Shown in pieces: positions 57,501 to 64,000 of a stretch of 64,000 bases of DNA. Each line of letters begins with the position of its first letter. Position 1 is the first letter of the stretch. A program made the position numbers and the translations under genes. A model generated the notes under the pieces. It ran no database searches, was not told the DNA's origin, and saw nothing but the letters and a program-made list of their open reading frames with translations. Source of the stretch: Methanospirillum lacunae (GTDB lineage Archaea > Halobacteriota > Methanomicrobia > Methanomicrobiales > Methanospirillaceae); contig NZ_QGMY01000008.1 in the NCBI RefSeq assembly GCF_003173355.1, positions 434,001-498,000 on the forward strand, in the 5' to 3' direction.

Positions 57501-58214
57501 GCAGAGGCTGAAGCAGCCGGATATCAAGATCCAGGAACTCAAGGTCCTGATGAGGCCTTTCAGGAGGCTGTCCATCTCCGTGATTCACTTCAGGAAGAGA
57601 TTGCCATGATCGTTGTCCGGATTGATGAGGATCAAAGAAAACGCGATCAGATAGCAGGCAGTCTCTCTATGATAGAGGCACAGAAGCGGGAACTTCAAAA
57701 ATGGGAGCGTCTACACACTCTTATCGGTTCTGCTGACGGGAAAAAGTTCAGAGTCTTTGCACAGGGGCTCACATTTCAGATTCTGATAACTCAGGCAAAT
57801 CGGCATCTTCAGATGATGACTGACAGATACTTGCTTAAACCAGATCCAGACATGGCTCTCAATCTTGCAGTCATCGATACCTGGCAGGCAGGAGATCACA
57901 GGAGTACAAAGAACCTCTCCGGTGGTGAGAGTTTTCTCGTAAGTCTCTCTCTGGCACTTGGCCTATCGGGAATGGTAAGTAAAAATGTCCGGGTTGATTC
58001 GCTCTTTCTTGATGAAGGGTTTGGCACCCTTGATGACGAGGCTCTTGATATTGCATTAGGGGTTCTATCAGGACTCCACCAGGAAGGGAAACTGATAGGA
58101 ATCATCTCGCATGTTCCAGCGATCAAGGAACGCATTTCTGCCAGAATAACTGTTGAAAAACGAAGTCATGGGAGGAGTGTGATAGTCGCTCCCGGATGCA
58201 GGAAAATATCTTGA
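54534..58214 (+). CDS. sbcC: Exonuclease subunit SbcC (Rad50-like ATPase)
   Basis: A 1226-residue SMC-type ATPase. Walker A is GPTGSGKTTILDAI near residue 37. A long coiled coil extends on either side of the zinc hook GEPCPLCGSRDHPY near residue 600. The C-terminal part has the signature motif NLSGGESFLVSLSLALGLS and Walker B SLFLDEGFGTLDDEALDIAL, and ends in a beta-rich domain. The zinc hook CPLC is intact, so dimerisation across DNA ends should be possible. The start is a GTG at 54534 preceded by AGAGGG. It forms an operon with sbcD and the unknown gene. The SNF2-SWIM pair just upstream suggests a wider DNA-end processing or remodelling island. Confidence 0.95.
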   Translation: MRILTVRFKNLNSLAGEWEINLQDPVFTSSGIFAITGPTGSGKTTILDAICLALYGQTPRLANISATTNEIMTRHTGECLAEVTFESSHGIFRCFWHQNRAGKKPGGKLQSPDHEIADAKSGLVISTKIKEVAAKVREVTGMDFHQFTRSMLLAQGGFAAFLDAKPDDRAPILEQITGTGIYSDISILVHERTSKERESLQRLKDQAGAITLLSPEETKALTVEKSEKENALSGIQTKITFLQAHLDLLQRIAALQSEVRKIEDQQNDLTVRRQEAAPDIHRLAMGQRAVVHESAWRSLSDLRSRENQQSKKIEDLQSRCATLLEARRIADESVRDAEQACQKAQAVFDEQRPILQQVRELDARIESASESYKSASGTVDEKNRRRTVVLTDLERLKTERLDLEAQKERATSYLTEHGGDALLISACSGISARLSAWQKNYKDLSDLTVSFEKATKSPSQVRASYEEAKKTVLASEKNLADKNAELSDLRKQAVLLLQGSPIGDIRKREIDLRNRIEILKRMQEILFSEDGHRADLKILTTAAVELETSKKEHERLKADLVLHQIRQEALVESEEKAFRRALIIRDLTVHRVHLKNGEPCPLCGSRDHPYNTGVIPDIDKDESGLTLARKQLTEIVNTVREHDLAIASITSEISSNQQEQIRLSNLISDEMKSWTEGVQELGLVGDPEDRNQLVQNARLNTEEILARVLEQISGYDECDKKIRTLELDYNSAKDHHSSVLKSEQGAQFACSSVEAEMARLQFAKDESERSLAALHEDLRDSLTPFQISDITPDSVKEITALLSKRRDVYQKNEEHIKAAILRIADLDGRIAEKGISISVLDDEITLGLEELQKKKDSLSVIQNERRALFGDKRPQTEEEHLIQAVRACGEVFESARKVAEQKRGDCDTIAGQIQSLSLSLDEVRREVNTRTDSFVQAIHGSGFSDEDSFEASLLSASDLSALEVMISGLEKEETKLTALKNDRKKALFEAEAEAAGYQDPGTQGPDEAFQEAVHLRDSLQEEIAMIVVRIDEDQRKRDQIAGSLSMIEAQKRELQKWERLHTLIGSADGKKFRVFAQGLTFQILITQANRHLQMMTDRYLLKPDPDMALNLAVIDTWQAGDHRSTKNLSGGESFLVSLSLALGLSGMVSKNVRVDSLFLDEGFGTLDDEALDIALGVLSGLHQEGKLIGIISHVPAIKERISARITVEKRSHGRSVIVAPGCRKIS

Positions 58215-58226
58215 TCTCTTGGTTTT

Positions 58227-59501
58227 TTATTCAACCGGATGATGTCTGAGTTTCATGATATCGCGATATGGGACCACTCCGATGATCTTTCCGTCCGGGT
58301 CTATTACCGGTAGAGCACGGAAATCATACCTTGTAAATTCCTCTGCTGCGTCTTTTAGTGTGTTTTCGGTGGTAAGAGTGATCATCTCATATACCATGAT
58401 GTCAATGAGAGTAGCATCGTCCTCTGCCTGAAGGAGTTCCTTGATATCGACAATTCCCCGTAGGATGTCTGAATCGTCCACGATATAGAGATACATGATA
58501 ACATCTTTATCCCGTGCCAGGTGTGCGTATTCATCCCTGACTTTTCCTACTTCTGCGTCAGGTGGAAGCATGATGAATTTTGTTGTGGTATAATCGAGGA
58601 TGTTCTCTTCAGATTTTTCAAGGATGGATCTAACCTTCTTAGCCTTGTCGGGAGTCATTGTGTTCAGGATATCCCTGGCATCGGTAAATGGAATCCCTTC
58701 AAGTATGTCAGCAGCCTGACCCGGTGTCATCTCATCTATTACAGCAACGGCCTTCTCACGGCTGAGTACTGAAACGATCTCACGCTGAATGGGTGGAGCA
58801 ATTTCTTCGAGAGCATCAGATGCCGTGCTGGTGTCAAGTTCAGAAAAGACCACTGCACGCTGTTCCTGATCCATGTCCTCAATGATCTCGGCAATATCAA
58901 CCGGATGCATCCGGGAAAGCTTATCTTTCAGTGACTTGATATTGAACCGCCGCTTTTCTTCTCCTGTTGAAGGTGGAAGGAGCTGGATATCGGTCCAGGG
59001 AACCAGTGTTCGCTCTTCATTCCTACCTCCCTGTATAAACTCAGCCAGCCATCTGAGCCTGTACCTGCGAAGATATCCCATCTTGCTGAAATCAACCTCA
59101 AAAACAAGGAGTTTGTTGAACATGTTGATGATAAGGTTGATGTCATTTACAAGCCTGATCTCGTGATCTTCGAGATCTATTACCTTCTTATTCAGAATGA
59201 ACAGTTGCAGTGGGATCTTATCTGTATCAGGTTCCTGTTCATATTCATTTAATGAGTCAGGGGCAATCTCGATCGTTGAATTATGGATTGAGATGACCTT
59301 CTCCCAAGGAACAAAGAAAGGTCGTTTTCCTGCTCGTTGAACGATAAAGTGGGTTACTTCCGGACATCGCAGTGTTTCGATTATGAGTAGATCCTGGAGT
59401 CTTCCTATTCTTTTTCCATTGGTTGTAACCTTTTTGGAAAGTAGTTCTGTATAATATATTGAAACATTAATTGGTCGTGCGAATAGATCTCCCTCGATCA
59501 T
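58227..59501 (-). CDS. Soluble PRC-barrel/MgtE_N/CBS-domain protein
   Basis: A 424-residue protein without membrane helices. Residues about 1-185 contain two PRC-barrel-like units (KVTTNGKRIGRLQDLLIIET; DLEDHEIRLVNDINLIINMF). An MgtE N-terminal domain spans about 190-300 with repeated helices (KLSRMHPVDIAEIIEDMDQE; VIDEMTPGQAADILEGIPFT). Two CBS domains close the protein (TTKFIMLPPDAEVGKVRDEY; VYEMITLTTENTLKDAAEEF, then YDFRALPVIDPDGKIIGVVP). In MgtE magnesium channels the N-domain and CBS pair close the pore at high magnesium, but here the channel domain is absent. It is probably a magnesium or nucleotide sensor. It converges with sbcC, 12 nt apart. Confidence 0.9.
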   Translation of the reverse strand: MIEGDLFARPINVSIYYTELLSKKVTTNGKRIGRLQDLLIIETLRCPEVTHFIVQRAGKRPFFVPWEKVISIHNSTIEIAPDSLNEYEQEPDTDKIPLQLFILNKKVIDLEDHEIRLVNDINLIINMFNKLLVFEVDFSKMGYLRRYRLRWLAEFIQGGRNEERTLVPWTDIQLLPPSTGEEKRRFNIKSLKDKLSRMHPVDIAEIIEDMDQEQRAVVFSELDTSTASDALEEIAPPIQREIVSVLSREKAVAVIDEMTPGQAADILEGIPFTDARDILNTMTPDKAKKVRSILEKSEENILDYTTTKFIMLPPDAEVGKVRDEYAHLARDKDVIMYLYIVDDSDILRGIVDIKELLQAEDDATLIDIMVYEMITLTTENTLKDAAEEFTRYDFRALPVIDPDGKIIGVVPYRDIMKLRHHPVE

Positions 59502-59584
59502 AAGCGGTCCGGTCCCTGTATATCTGGTTGGTGACCTGATGTCATAAGGGATAGCACTAGAATTTTTGAAAAGGGTAGAGGAGT

Positions 59585-59917
59585 TCAGAGGATCATATCC
59601 CCATTTTCTCTGGTTTGAATCCTGATGGCTTCTTCAACCGGGATGATGAATATTTTCCCGTCTCCAATATTTCCAGTAAATGCACTCTCACAGAGTATGT
59701 TTACAATCTCTTCCACGATATGATCGTCGACTACCATCTCAATCTTAACTTTTGGCATGAAATCATAGAGTGACTCAACATTATACTGGTTGATCTCTTT
59801 TGACGTTCCGCGGTACCATATGTCGTAGTTGATCATTGAACCATGACCCATGGCTTTCATGGCATTTCTGACATCAGTAATTTTCTCAGCTCTGACGAAG
59901 GCTTCCACCTTTTTCAT
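59585..59917 (-). CDS. P-II family signalling protein (orphan)
   Basis: A protein of about 110 residues with P-II signatures: MKKVEAFVRAEKITDVRNAM at the start, a T-loop region with Gly37 (YRGTSKEINQYNVESLYDF, Tyr51 present), PKVKIEMVVDD, and the C-terminal signature GNIGDGKIFIIPVEEAIRIQ. P-II proteins bind ATP, ADP and 2-oxoglutarate and control nitrogen metabolism. The T-loop is unlike that of GlnB or GlnK (it lacks the Gly-Arg-Gly-x-Gln-Lys-Gly stretch), so the partner may differ. No amtB or nif gene is adjacent. The ATG at 59917 gives the normal P-II N-terminus; an in-frame TTG at 59944 would add nine residues. It lies on the same strand as the MgtE_N/CBS gene. Confidence 0.88.
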   Translation of the reverse strand: MKKVEAFVRAEKITDVRNAMKAMGHGSMINYDIWYRGTSKEINQYNVESLYDFMPKVKIEMVVDDHIVEEIVNILCESAFTGNIGDGKIFIIPVEEAIRIQTRENGDMIL

Positions 59918-60300
59918 GGAAGCGAGATCTCTTCGGATTGACAATATAGGTTTTGACAGTAATCTCTATAGGGGAATTGGGGATATGAGAGGTGTACGTC
60001 GAGAAATTTTTATAAATAAAAATTTTCTGAAAAATACTTTGAAATACGTTTTCTTTTTATGATGCCCGGCATCATATCAAAAAAAGTCACTTGTTCACCA
60101 GTGTTTCATCTCCCGATCTGGGCCACACACTGGCTAGTCAGAATGGTAATATGGTTACTAATCCCAATCAGGGGGAGGTGTGCTTGCGAAGAAGAGTTCA
60201 GGATAGTCGGAAACGATGCCACGGACAAACGAGTCGGCGGGCATACGCCTTTCTCTGTCATCCGATTATATTGTGGTTGTGGTTTGAGAATATTGAATAC
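59918..60300. other. Intergenic region, no clear gene
   Basis: About 380 nt between the P-II gene and the tetR gene, both leftward. A run of A/T near 60001-60060 includes TTTATAAATAAAAATTTT, a candidate promoter element for the P-II gene. Open frames near 60059-60324 have no family resemblance or ribosome binding site, and I treat them as chance. Confidence 0.4.
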
Positions 60301-60903
60301 TCACTGATCTCTATTGATGTCTGATATACCCAGAATAATGTTACCGGTTTCATAGAAACGTTGTCTTATCTCTTCCGGTTCAATACCCTTCAGAGCCAGA
60401 CTACTCAGTCCGCTCATGAGCGAAACCAAAGCAAGAGCCATTGTGCGTGGATCAGCATTTGTTCGTGCTTCACCTCTTTTCTGAAGACACATAATCCCTA
60501 ATGCGGCTTTTTCGATGATCTTGTTCATATGCTCCTGATGAATCGTCCTGATTGTTGGATTTCGTGCTGAAAGAGCCAGGATATCATGGGTGAAACCAAT
60601 CCTGTTTAAATCCTTGCCCATGAGGAGATCCAAAACATGAATATATGCATCAAGGACTGGTTCTGTTTTAAAAAATTCAATAGCCTGGTTCTCGATATCA
60701 GCATGGACGCTCCTGATGATTTCAATGACCAGGTCTTCCTTGTTTGAAAAGTACAGGTATAATGTTGTCTTGCTTACACCTACATGACCGGCGATATCAT
60801 CCAGGGTAGTTGCGCAATACCCTTTTTGTGACATCATCTCGAACCCGGCTGAAATGATCTTCTTTTTTGCTTCTTCTCTATACTCGGGGATAACCTTTGG
60901 CAT
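60301..60903 (-). CDS. TetR/AcrR family transcriptional regulator
   Basis: A 200-residue regulator. The N-terminal TetR DNA-binding domain is textbook: KIISAGFEMMSQKGYCATTL, DDIAGHVGVSKTTLYLYFSN, then KEDLVIEIIRSV. The C-terminal ligand-binding part is all helical. It is divergent from the MFS drug-pump operon, with about 160 nt between the starts, and most likely represses both directions until a ligand binds. Candidate operator sequences with a shared ACTCAT element lie in the gap (60955-60968 and 60997-61006). Confidence 0.92.
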   Translation of the reverse strand: MPKVIPEYREEAKKKIISAGFEMMSQKGYCATTLDDIAGHVGVSKTTLYLYFSNKEDLVIEIIRSVHADIENQAIEFFKTEPVLDAYIHVLDLLMGKDLNRIGFTHDILALSARNPTIRTIHQEHMNKIIEKAALGIMCLQKRGEARTNADPRTMALALVSLMSGLSSLALKGIEPEEIRQRFYETGNIILGISDINRDQ

Positions 60904-60954
60904 ATTTCAGATATCAGATTGTATTTTGTATTGCTTAATAGTTCGTCTTAAAAC

Positions 60955-61006
60955 TTACTCATTGGTAATTATTAATAATAATAAGACCTTATTCATACTC
61001 ATGAGT
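60955..61006. promoter_or_regulatory. Candidate TetR operator sites
   Basis: TTACTCATTGGTAA (60955-60968) is an imperfect palindrome, and ACTCATGAGT (60997-61006) a perfect 10-bp palindrome. Both contain ACTCAT, exactly 40 bp apart (60957 and 60997), about four helical turns. They lie between the divergent tetR and MFS genes, where such a repressor usually binds. This is a pattern-based prediction only. Confidence 0.4.
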
Positions 61007-61061
61007 TCAAAACCACGATCTGATAAGATTCACTTGAATATTTCACTTCGGGGGCTAGGCG

Positions 61062-62537
61062 ATGCCTGAAGCATTTCCTGAAAACACAATACCTACGCGG
61101 ATTCCAGCTCTGATGGCAGGAGTGATGCTTGGGCTTTTATTAGCTGCTCTCGATGGGACTATTGTAAGCACTGTGATGCCAACAATCGGACATCAACTCA
61201 ATGGAATGGATCTCTACGTCTGGCCATTTACCGTGTACCTTCTAGCGTCAACACTGGCGATTGTAATTTTTGGAAAATTATCTGACATTTTTGGCAGAAA
61301 ACCGGTATTCATTACTGGTATCCTGATATTTATAGCCGGGTCGATTGGTTCCGGCCTTTCATCTGACATGATTACTCTTATTCTTTTCAGGACTATCCAG
61401 GGAATTGGAGGTGGAATACTCATGACTGTATCATTCATCATGGTGGCAGAACTTTTCCCAATTTGGCAGAGAGGAAAGTACATGGGTATTTTAGCGTCTG
61501 TATATGGAATTGCCAGCATCATCGGCCCTGCACTTGGAGGCATTATCACTGAAACAGTTGGGTGGCAATGGGTATTCTTTCTGAATATACCACTTGGTAC
61601 AGCATCCCTTATCATGATAAAGGGGTGGTTTCCGGATCTCCCGCCGGTAGCTCATTCTCGTCCAATTGATTATGCAGGGATTGTTACATTTACATCAGCA
61701 ATAATTCCGCTCTTCCTTGCTCTTTCCCTTGCAGGTTCATTCTATAGTTGGACTTCCTATGAGATCATGGGAATGTTCATTGCTGCTCTGACTATTTCCG
61801 TTATCTTTATCCGTACGCAACTTAAGGCATCAGAGCCCATCATAGCAATCCGGATGTTTAAAAATCGTGTTTATTCTATTAGCATGGCTGCGGCATTTTT
61901 CTCGAATGCCATATTTTATGTTGCGATTATCTACCTGCCTCTTTTTATGCAGGATGTTCAAAAAACCAGTGCAAGTACCGCCGGACTTGTAATCACTCCA
62001 ATGGTACTTTCGATGATTCTTGCAGCGGTTGTCACCGGTCAGATGATCTCACGGACCCGGCGATACCGGAGTCTGGCCTTGTCTGGTTTTATTCTCATTG
62101 GAATAGCAACTGTGATCTTTGCCCTGCTGAAACCTGATACGTCCTTTGAGGTGATTGTCCTGGGTTCCATTCTTCTTGGGTATGGGTCTGGAATTATGCA
62201 CCCACTTTTATCAATTGCTGCACAAAATGCCTTTACTCAAAAAGAGATTGGGGTAATTACATCCTCACTACAATTCTCCCGGAATATGGGGGCTACAATA
62301 ATAACTCCACTTCTGGGGATTATCATGTATGGTGCTATTCAAAGTTCGAATGGTTCGATTGACATAACCACTGTTTCACCTGAAGTTTTAGCACATGCAA
62401 TTGCTCTTGTGTTTGGCGTTTGTCTAATTCTTGTAGCAATTGCTTTTATTGCAACATGGCTTCTCGAAGATGTAAGGCTGACTCCACAGATCACCATCAA
62501 ATCCGATGGGAACTCTATGAAAGAGGCGACTTCATGA
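61062..62537 (+). CDS. MFS multidrug efflux pump, 14-helix DHA2 type
   Basis: A 491-residue membrane protein with 14 predicted helices, the DHA2/EmrB type. The signature in loop 2-3 is FGKLSDIFGRKPVFITGILI, and motif C lies in GIASIIGPALGGIITETVGW. The family motif LDGTIVSTVMPTIGHQL in the first helix is also typical, with the membrane Asp important for proton coupling. It is divergent from the TetR gene and starts an operon with overlapping genes, a common arrangement for drug or toxic-metabolite exporters. A possible 22-residue upstream frame (61001-61069) overlaps its start. The substrate is unknown. Confidence 0.93.
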   Translation: MPEAFPENTIPTRIPALMAGVMLGLLLAALDGTIVSTVMPTIGHQLNGMDLYVWPFTVYLLASTLAIVIFGKLSDIFGRKPVFITGILIFIAGSIGSGLSSDMITLILFRTIQGIGGGILMTVSFIMVAELFPIWQRGKYMGILASVYGIASIIGPALGGIITETVGWQWVFFLNIPLGTASLIMIKGWFPDLPPVAHSRPIDYAGIVTFTSAIIPLFLALSLAGSFYSWTSYEIMGMFIAALTISVIFIRTQLKASEPIIAIRMFKNRVYSISMAAAFFSNAIFYVAIIYLPLFMQDVQKTSASTAGLVITPMVLSMILAAVVTGQMISRTRRYRSLALSGFILIGIATVIFALLKPDTSFEVIVLGSILLGYGSGIMHPLLSIAAQNAFTQKEIGVITSSLQFSRNMGATIITPLLGIIMYGAIQSSNGSIDITTVSPEVLAHAIALVFGVCLILVAIAFIATWLLEDVRLTPQITIKSDGNSMKEATS

Positions 62538-62983
62538 CGGGAAAATTTTCCCTTTCATTGATAAAGCCTCTTTTTCTGGCTCTCCTCATTTTAAACGGGT
62601 TGATATTTGTTGCAAGCTTACCAGCACTTTTCGATCCTGACCTCGCACTTCGTATTCACAGTGATCTGTATCCTGAAAGTGGAATGCTGATGATCTTTTT
62701 GAAATCGGGAATCTGTTTCTTTTCAGGTATAACATACCTGATTGCAGCGTACGGATACTATCGCAGGTCGTTACATGTTTTTGCCGGAGTGCAGGGTTCA
62801 GTTCCGCTCTTCCTGTTATATCTTGTTGAACTTGCAGCCTGGGGGACTTTTTATCTGCCTGTTTGGATAGGTTTCACGACATTCGGATTGGCAAGCCTTA
62901 TCATCATGACTGGCTCATGGTTCTCACTGAGAACGACTATTTCAGAGCGTGATAGACATATTTCGCAGAGTTCCCCTTCCTGA
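62534..62983 (+). CDS. Four-helix membrane protein of unknown function
   Basis: A 149-residue membrane protein with four predicted helices (LIKPLFLALLILNGLIFVAS; IFLKSGICFFSGITYLIAAY; FLLYLVELAAWGTFYLPVWI; GFTTFGLASLIIMTGSWFSL). The C-terminal 20 residues are polar. I do not recognise the family. The ATG overlaps the stop of the MFS pump (ATGA at 62534-62537), so it is translationally coupled and may assist the pump or form part of the same detoxification response. The following phosphatase gene starts inside its 3' end. Confidence 0.8.
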   Translation: MTGKFSLSLIKPLFLALLILNGLIFVASLPALFDPDLALRIHSDLYPESGMLMIFLKSGICFFSGITYLIAAYGYYRRSLHVFAGVQGSVPLFLLYLVELAAWGTFYLPVWIGFTTFGLASLIIMTGSWFSLRTTISERDRHISQSSPS

Positions 62984-63482
62984 AGATATACCTGGCAGAC
63001 TATATCTGACTGCCATGCCGGGGAGATATGAGTCGATAACTGAATTTGATGCACGGATCTTGAGACTTTCGATTCGTCATGTGGTCTGCCTGACTCCAAT
63101 AAAGGAGGTAATTGACAAATCACCTGATTATTACTCGTCTATATCAACTGGAAAACATCCGTGGTTGTTTCATCATTTTCCAATTTCCGATTATGGAGTT
63201 CCGGATGATCGGGATACATTTCTCTTTCTTTCCGAACTTATGGCGAAGAGTATCTTTGCCGGAGATGCAGTACTCGTTCATTGTGGGGCTGGTATTGGAA
63301 GAACCGGAACCTTTGCCATAGTTCTTGTTATGGCCCTTGGGATGAGTCGCCAGGACGGGGCTGCTGCTGTGCGAATGGCAGATGCTGAGCCGGAAGGGAT
63401 GGGCCAGAGGGTCCTCATTGACTGGTGTGCAGATGAACTTCGGAAGAAGAGCGAAATAGAAGAGACCTGTAAATCTGAGTAA
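62949..63482 (+). CDS. Dual-specificity/tyrosine protein phosphatase
   Basis: A 177-residue cytoplasmic phosphatase. The active-site loop VLVHCGAGIGRTGTFA has the Cys-x5-Arg signature with the following Thr. The general-acid aspartate is probably in HHFPISDYGVPDD. The N-terminal PGRLYLTAMPGRYESITEFD is typical of archaeal DSP-type proteins. Its GTG start at 62949 overlaps the membrane protein gene by 35 nt, and its stop overlaps the next start by one base. Targets could be protein tyrosine, serine or phosphoinositide-like substrates; the context of a TetR-controlled efflux operon is unusual for a phosphatase. Confidence 0.88.
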   Translation: MIDIFRRVPLPEDIPGRLYLTAMPGRYESITEFDARILRLSIRHVVCLTPIKEVIDKSPDYYSSISTGKHPWLFHHFPISDYGVPDDRDTFLFLSELMAKSIFAGDAVLVHCGAGIGRTGTFAIVLVMALGMSRQDGAAAVRMADAEPEGMGQRVLIDWCADELRKKSEIEETCKSE

Positions 63483-64000
63483 TGCGAATTCTTCTCATCC
63501 TTGCCCATCCGGATATCTCAAGTTTTAATTATTCCATAGCCCAGGCGATAAGACAGGCATTAACAAAGAAGGGACATGATGTCATCTTTCATGATCTGTA
63601 CTCTGAAGCCTTTGATCCGATCCTTCCTGCATATGAGATTCCCCGTGATGTTCCTCTTGATCCGGTGATAGCCAGACATTGTTCTGAACTTGCTCAAGCA
63701 GAAGGAATTGTTGTTGTTCATCCGAACTGGTGGGGCCAGCCTCCTGCTATCCTCACCGGATGGATTGATAGAATTATCAGGCCTGGTGTTGCTTACCGCT
63801 TTATCAAAAACGATAATGGCGAAGGTGTGCCTGAAGGCCTGCTGAAAGCTCGAGCAGCCCTTGTAATCAATACCTCAAATACCAGAGAAGAAAGGGAGAA
63901 TCTGGTCTTTGGTGATCCACTTGAACGTATCTGGCGTGATTGCGTCTTTGGCCTGTGTGGTGTTACAGAATTTCATCGCCGGATTCTCCGCATTGTTGTG
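63482..64000 (+). CDS. NAD(P)H quinone oxidoreductase, flavodoxin-fold (C-terminus outside window)
   Basis: The gene begins with the ATG at 63482, sharing one base with the phosphatase stop, and is open through base 64000. The translation starts MRILLILAHPDISSFNYSIA, typical of the NQO1/MdaB/KefF flavodoxin-like family (LAHP and NxS motifs for FMN binding). It continues with IVVVHPNWWGQPPAILTGWI and DRIIRPGVAYRF, then ALVINTSNTREERE. This is a probable FMN-dependent quinone or azo reductase. Placement at the end of a TetR-controlled operon with an efflux pump suggests detoxification of quinones or electrophiles. Confidence 0.9.
   Translation, partial: MRILLILAHPDISSFNYSIAQAIRQALTKKGHDVIFHDLYSEAFDPILPAYEIPRDVPLDPVIARHCSELAQAEGIVVVHPNWWGQPPAILTGWIDRIIRPGVAYRFIKNDNGEGVPEGLLKARAALVINTSNTREERENLVFGDPLERIWRDCVFGLCGVTEFHRRILRIVV

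Noticed and set aside
60059-60324. Two overlapping short frames upstream of tetR
   Set aside because: No family resemblance, no ribosome binding site, and they run into the tetR coding region.
1-64000. tRNA or rRNA genes, IS elements, integrase and cas genes
   Set aside because: I scanned the intergenic gaps and coding calls and saw no convincing example of any of these; a dedicated search tool could still find a small RNA.

Overview
The window looks like chromosomal DNA from a methanogenic archaeon of the Methanomicrobiales, most like Methanospirillum. This is inferred from gene content, since no rRNA or tRNA gene is visible. The pointers are many large PAS and PocR sensor kinases with the short archaeal H-box (RHDILNQ), PEGA-domain and beta-propeller surface proteins, a TrpB2-type tryptophan synthase, a stand-alone PAPS-reductase-family protein with a zinc ribbon, AT-rich TATA-type promoters and frequent GGTG or GGAG ribosome binding sites.

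Layout. 1-6.4 kb: a truncated membrane PAS sensor, an acidic coiled-coil protein, a winged-helix protein with five PAS domains, a SemiSWEET transporter, and a histone-H1-like Lys/Ala/Pro-rich protein with a C-terminal helix-turn-helix. 6.4-10.9 kb: an accessory patch with a decaying four-repeat CRISPR array (28-nt repeats on an exact 61-nt period, type I-E-like, no cas genes), a frameshifted HEPN pseudogene starting 6 nt after the last repeat, and a 1023-residue primase-helicase typical of archaeal plasmids or viruses. 11.3-18.3 kb: a 1620-residue multi-PAS/PocR kinase, a secreted solute-binding/Cache fusion and a small IPT/TIG secreted protein. 18.3-22.2 kb: an MFS transporter and a partner-switching-like locus (STAS protein and RsbW-like ATPase) divergent from a metallo-beta-lactamase protein. 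22.2-27.2 kb: two secreted beta-propeller proteins. 27.3-34.8 kb: metabolic genes (PAPS-reductase family, rubredoxin-TPP enzyme fusion, NAD-kinase family, TrpB2, bacterial-type ATP phosphofructokinase). 34.9-40.7 kb: a fusion of an Nramp-like transporter, two LytS-type membrane units and a kinase-like tail, a DUF6790 membrane protein, a pirin and a C39-like secreted protein. 40.9-47 kb: two overlapping sensor kinase genes and two secreted proteins sharing a GPGLPPxGW motif. 47-48.1 kb: a fluoride-exporter pair plus a DUF190 gene. 48.2-58.2 kb: a DNA-maintenance island (SNF2 helicase, SWIM protein, an unknown protein, SbcD, SbcC). 58.2-64 kb: a soluble MgtE_N/CBS protein, an orphan P-II protein, and a TetR regulator divergent from a tightly overlapping operon (MFS pump, membrane protein, dual-specificity phosphatase, truncated quinone reductase).

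The most interesting signals are: (1) an uncharacterised, degenerate histidine-kinase-like module shared by the metallo-beta-lactamase protein (21.3 kb) and the Nramp/LytS fusion (35 kb), with the former beside STAS and RsbW-like genes in an organism expected to lack sigma factors; (2) the CRISPR/HEPN/primase-helicase patch; (3) the SNF2-SWIM-unknown-SbcDC cluster with a 12-codon leader ORF; (4) the rubredoxin-TPP enzyme; (5) the PocR kinase pair, whose second member lacks the phospho-acceptor histidine.
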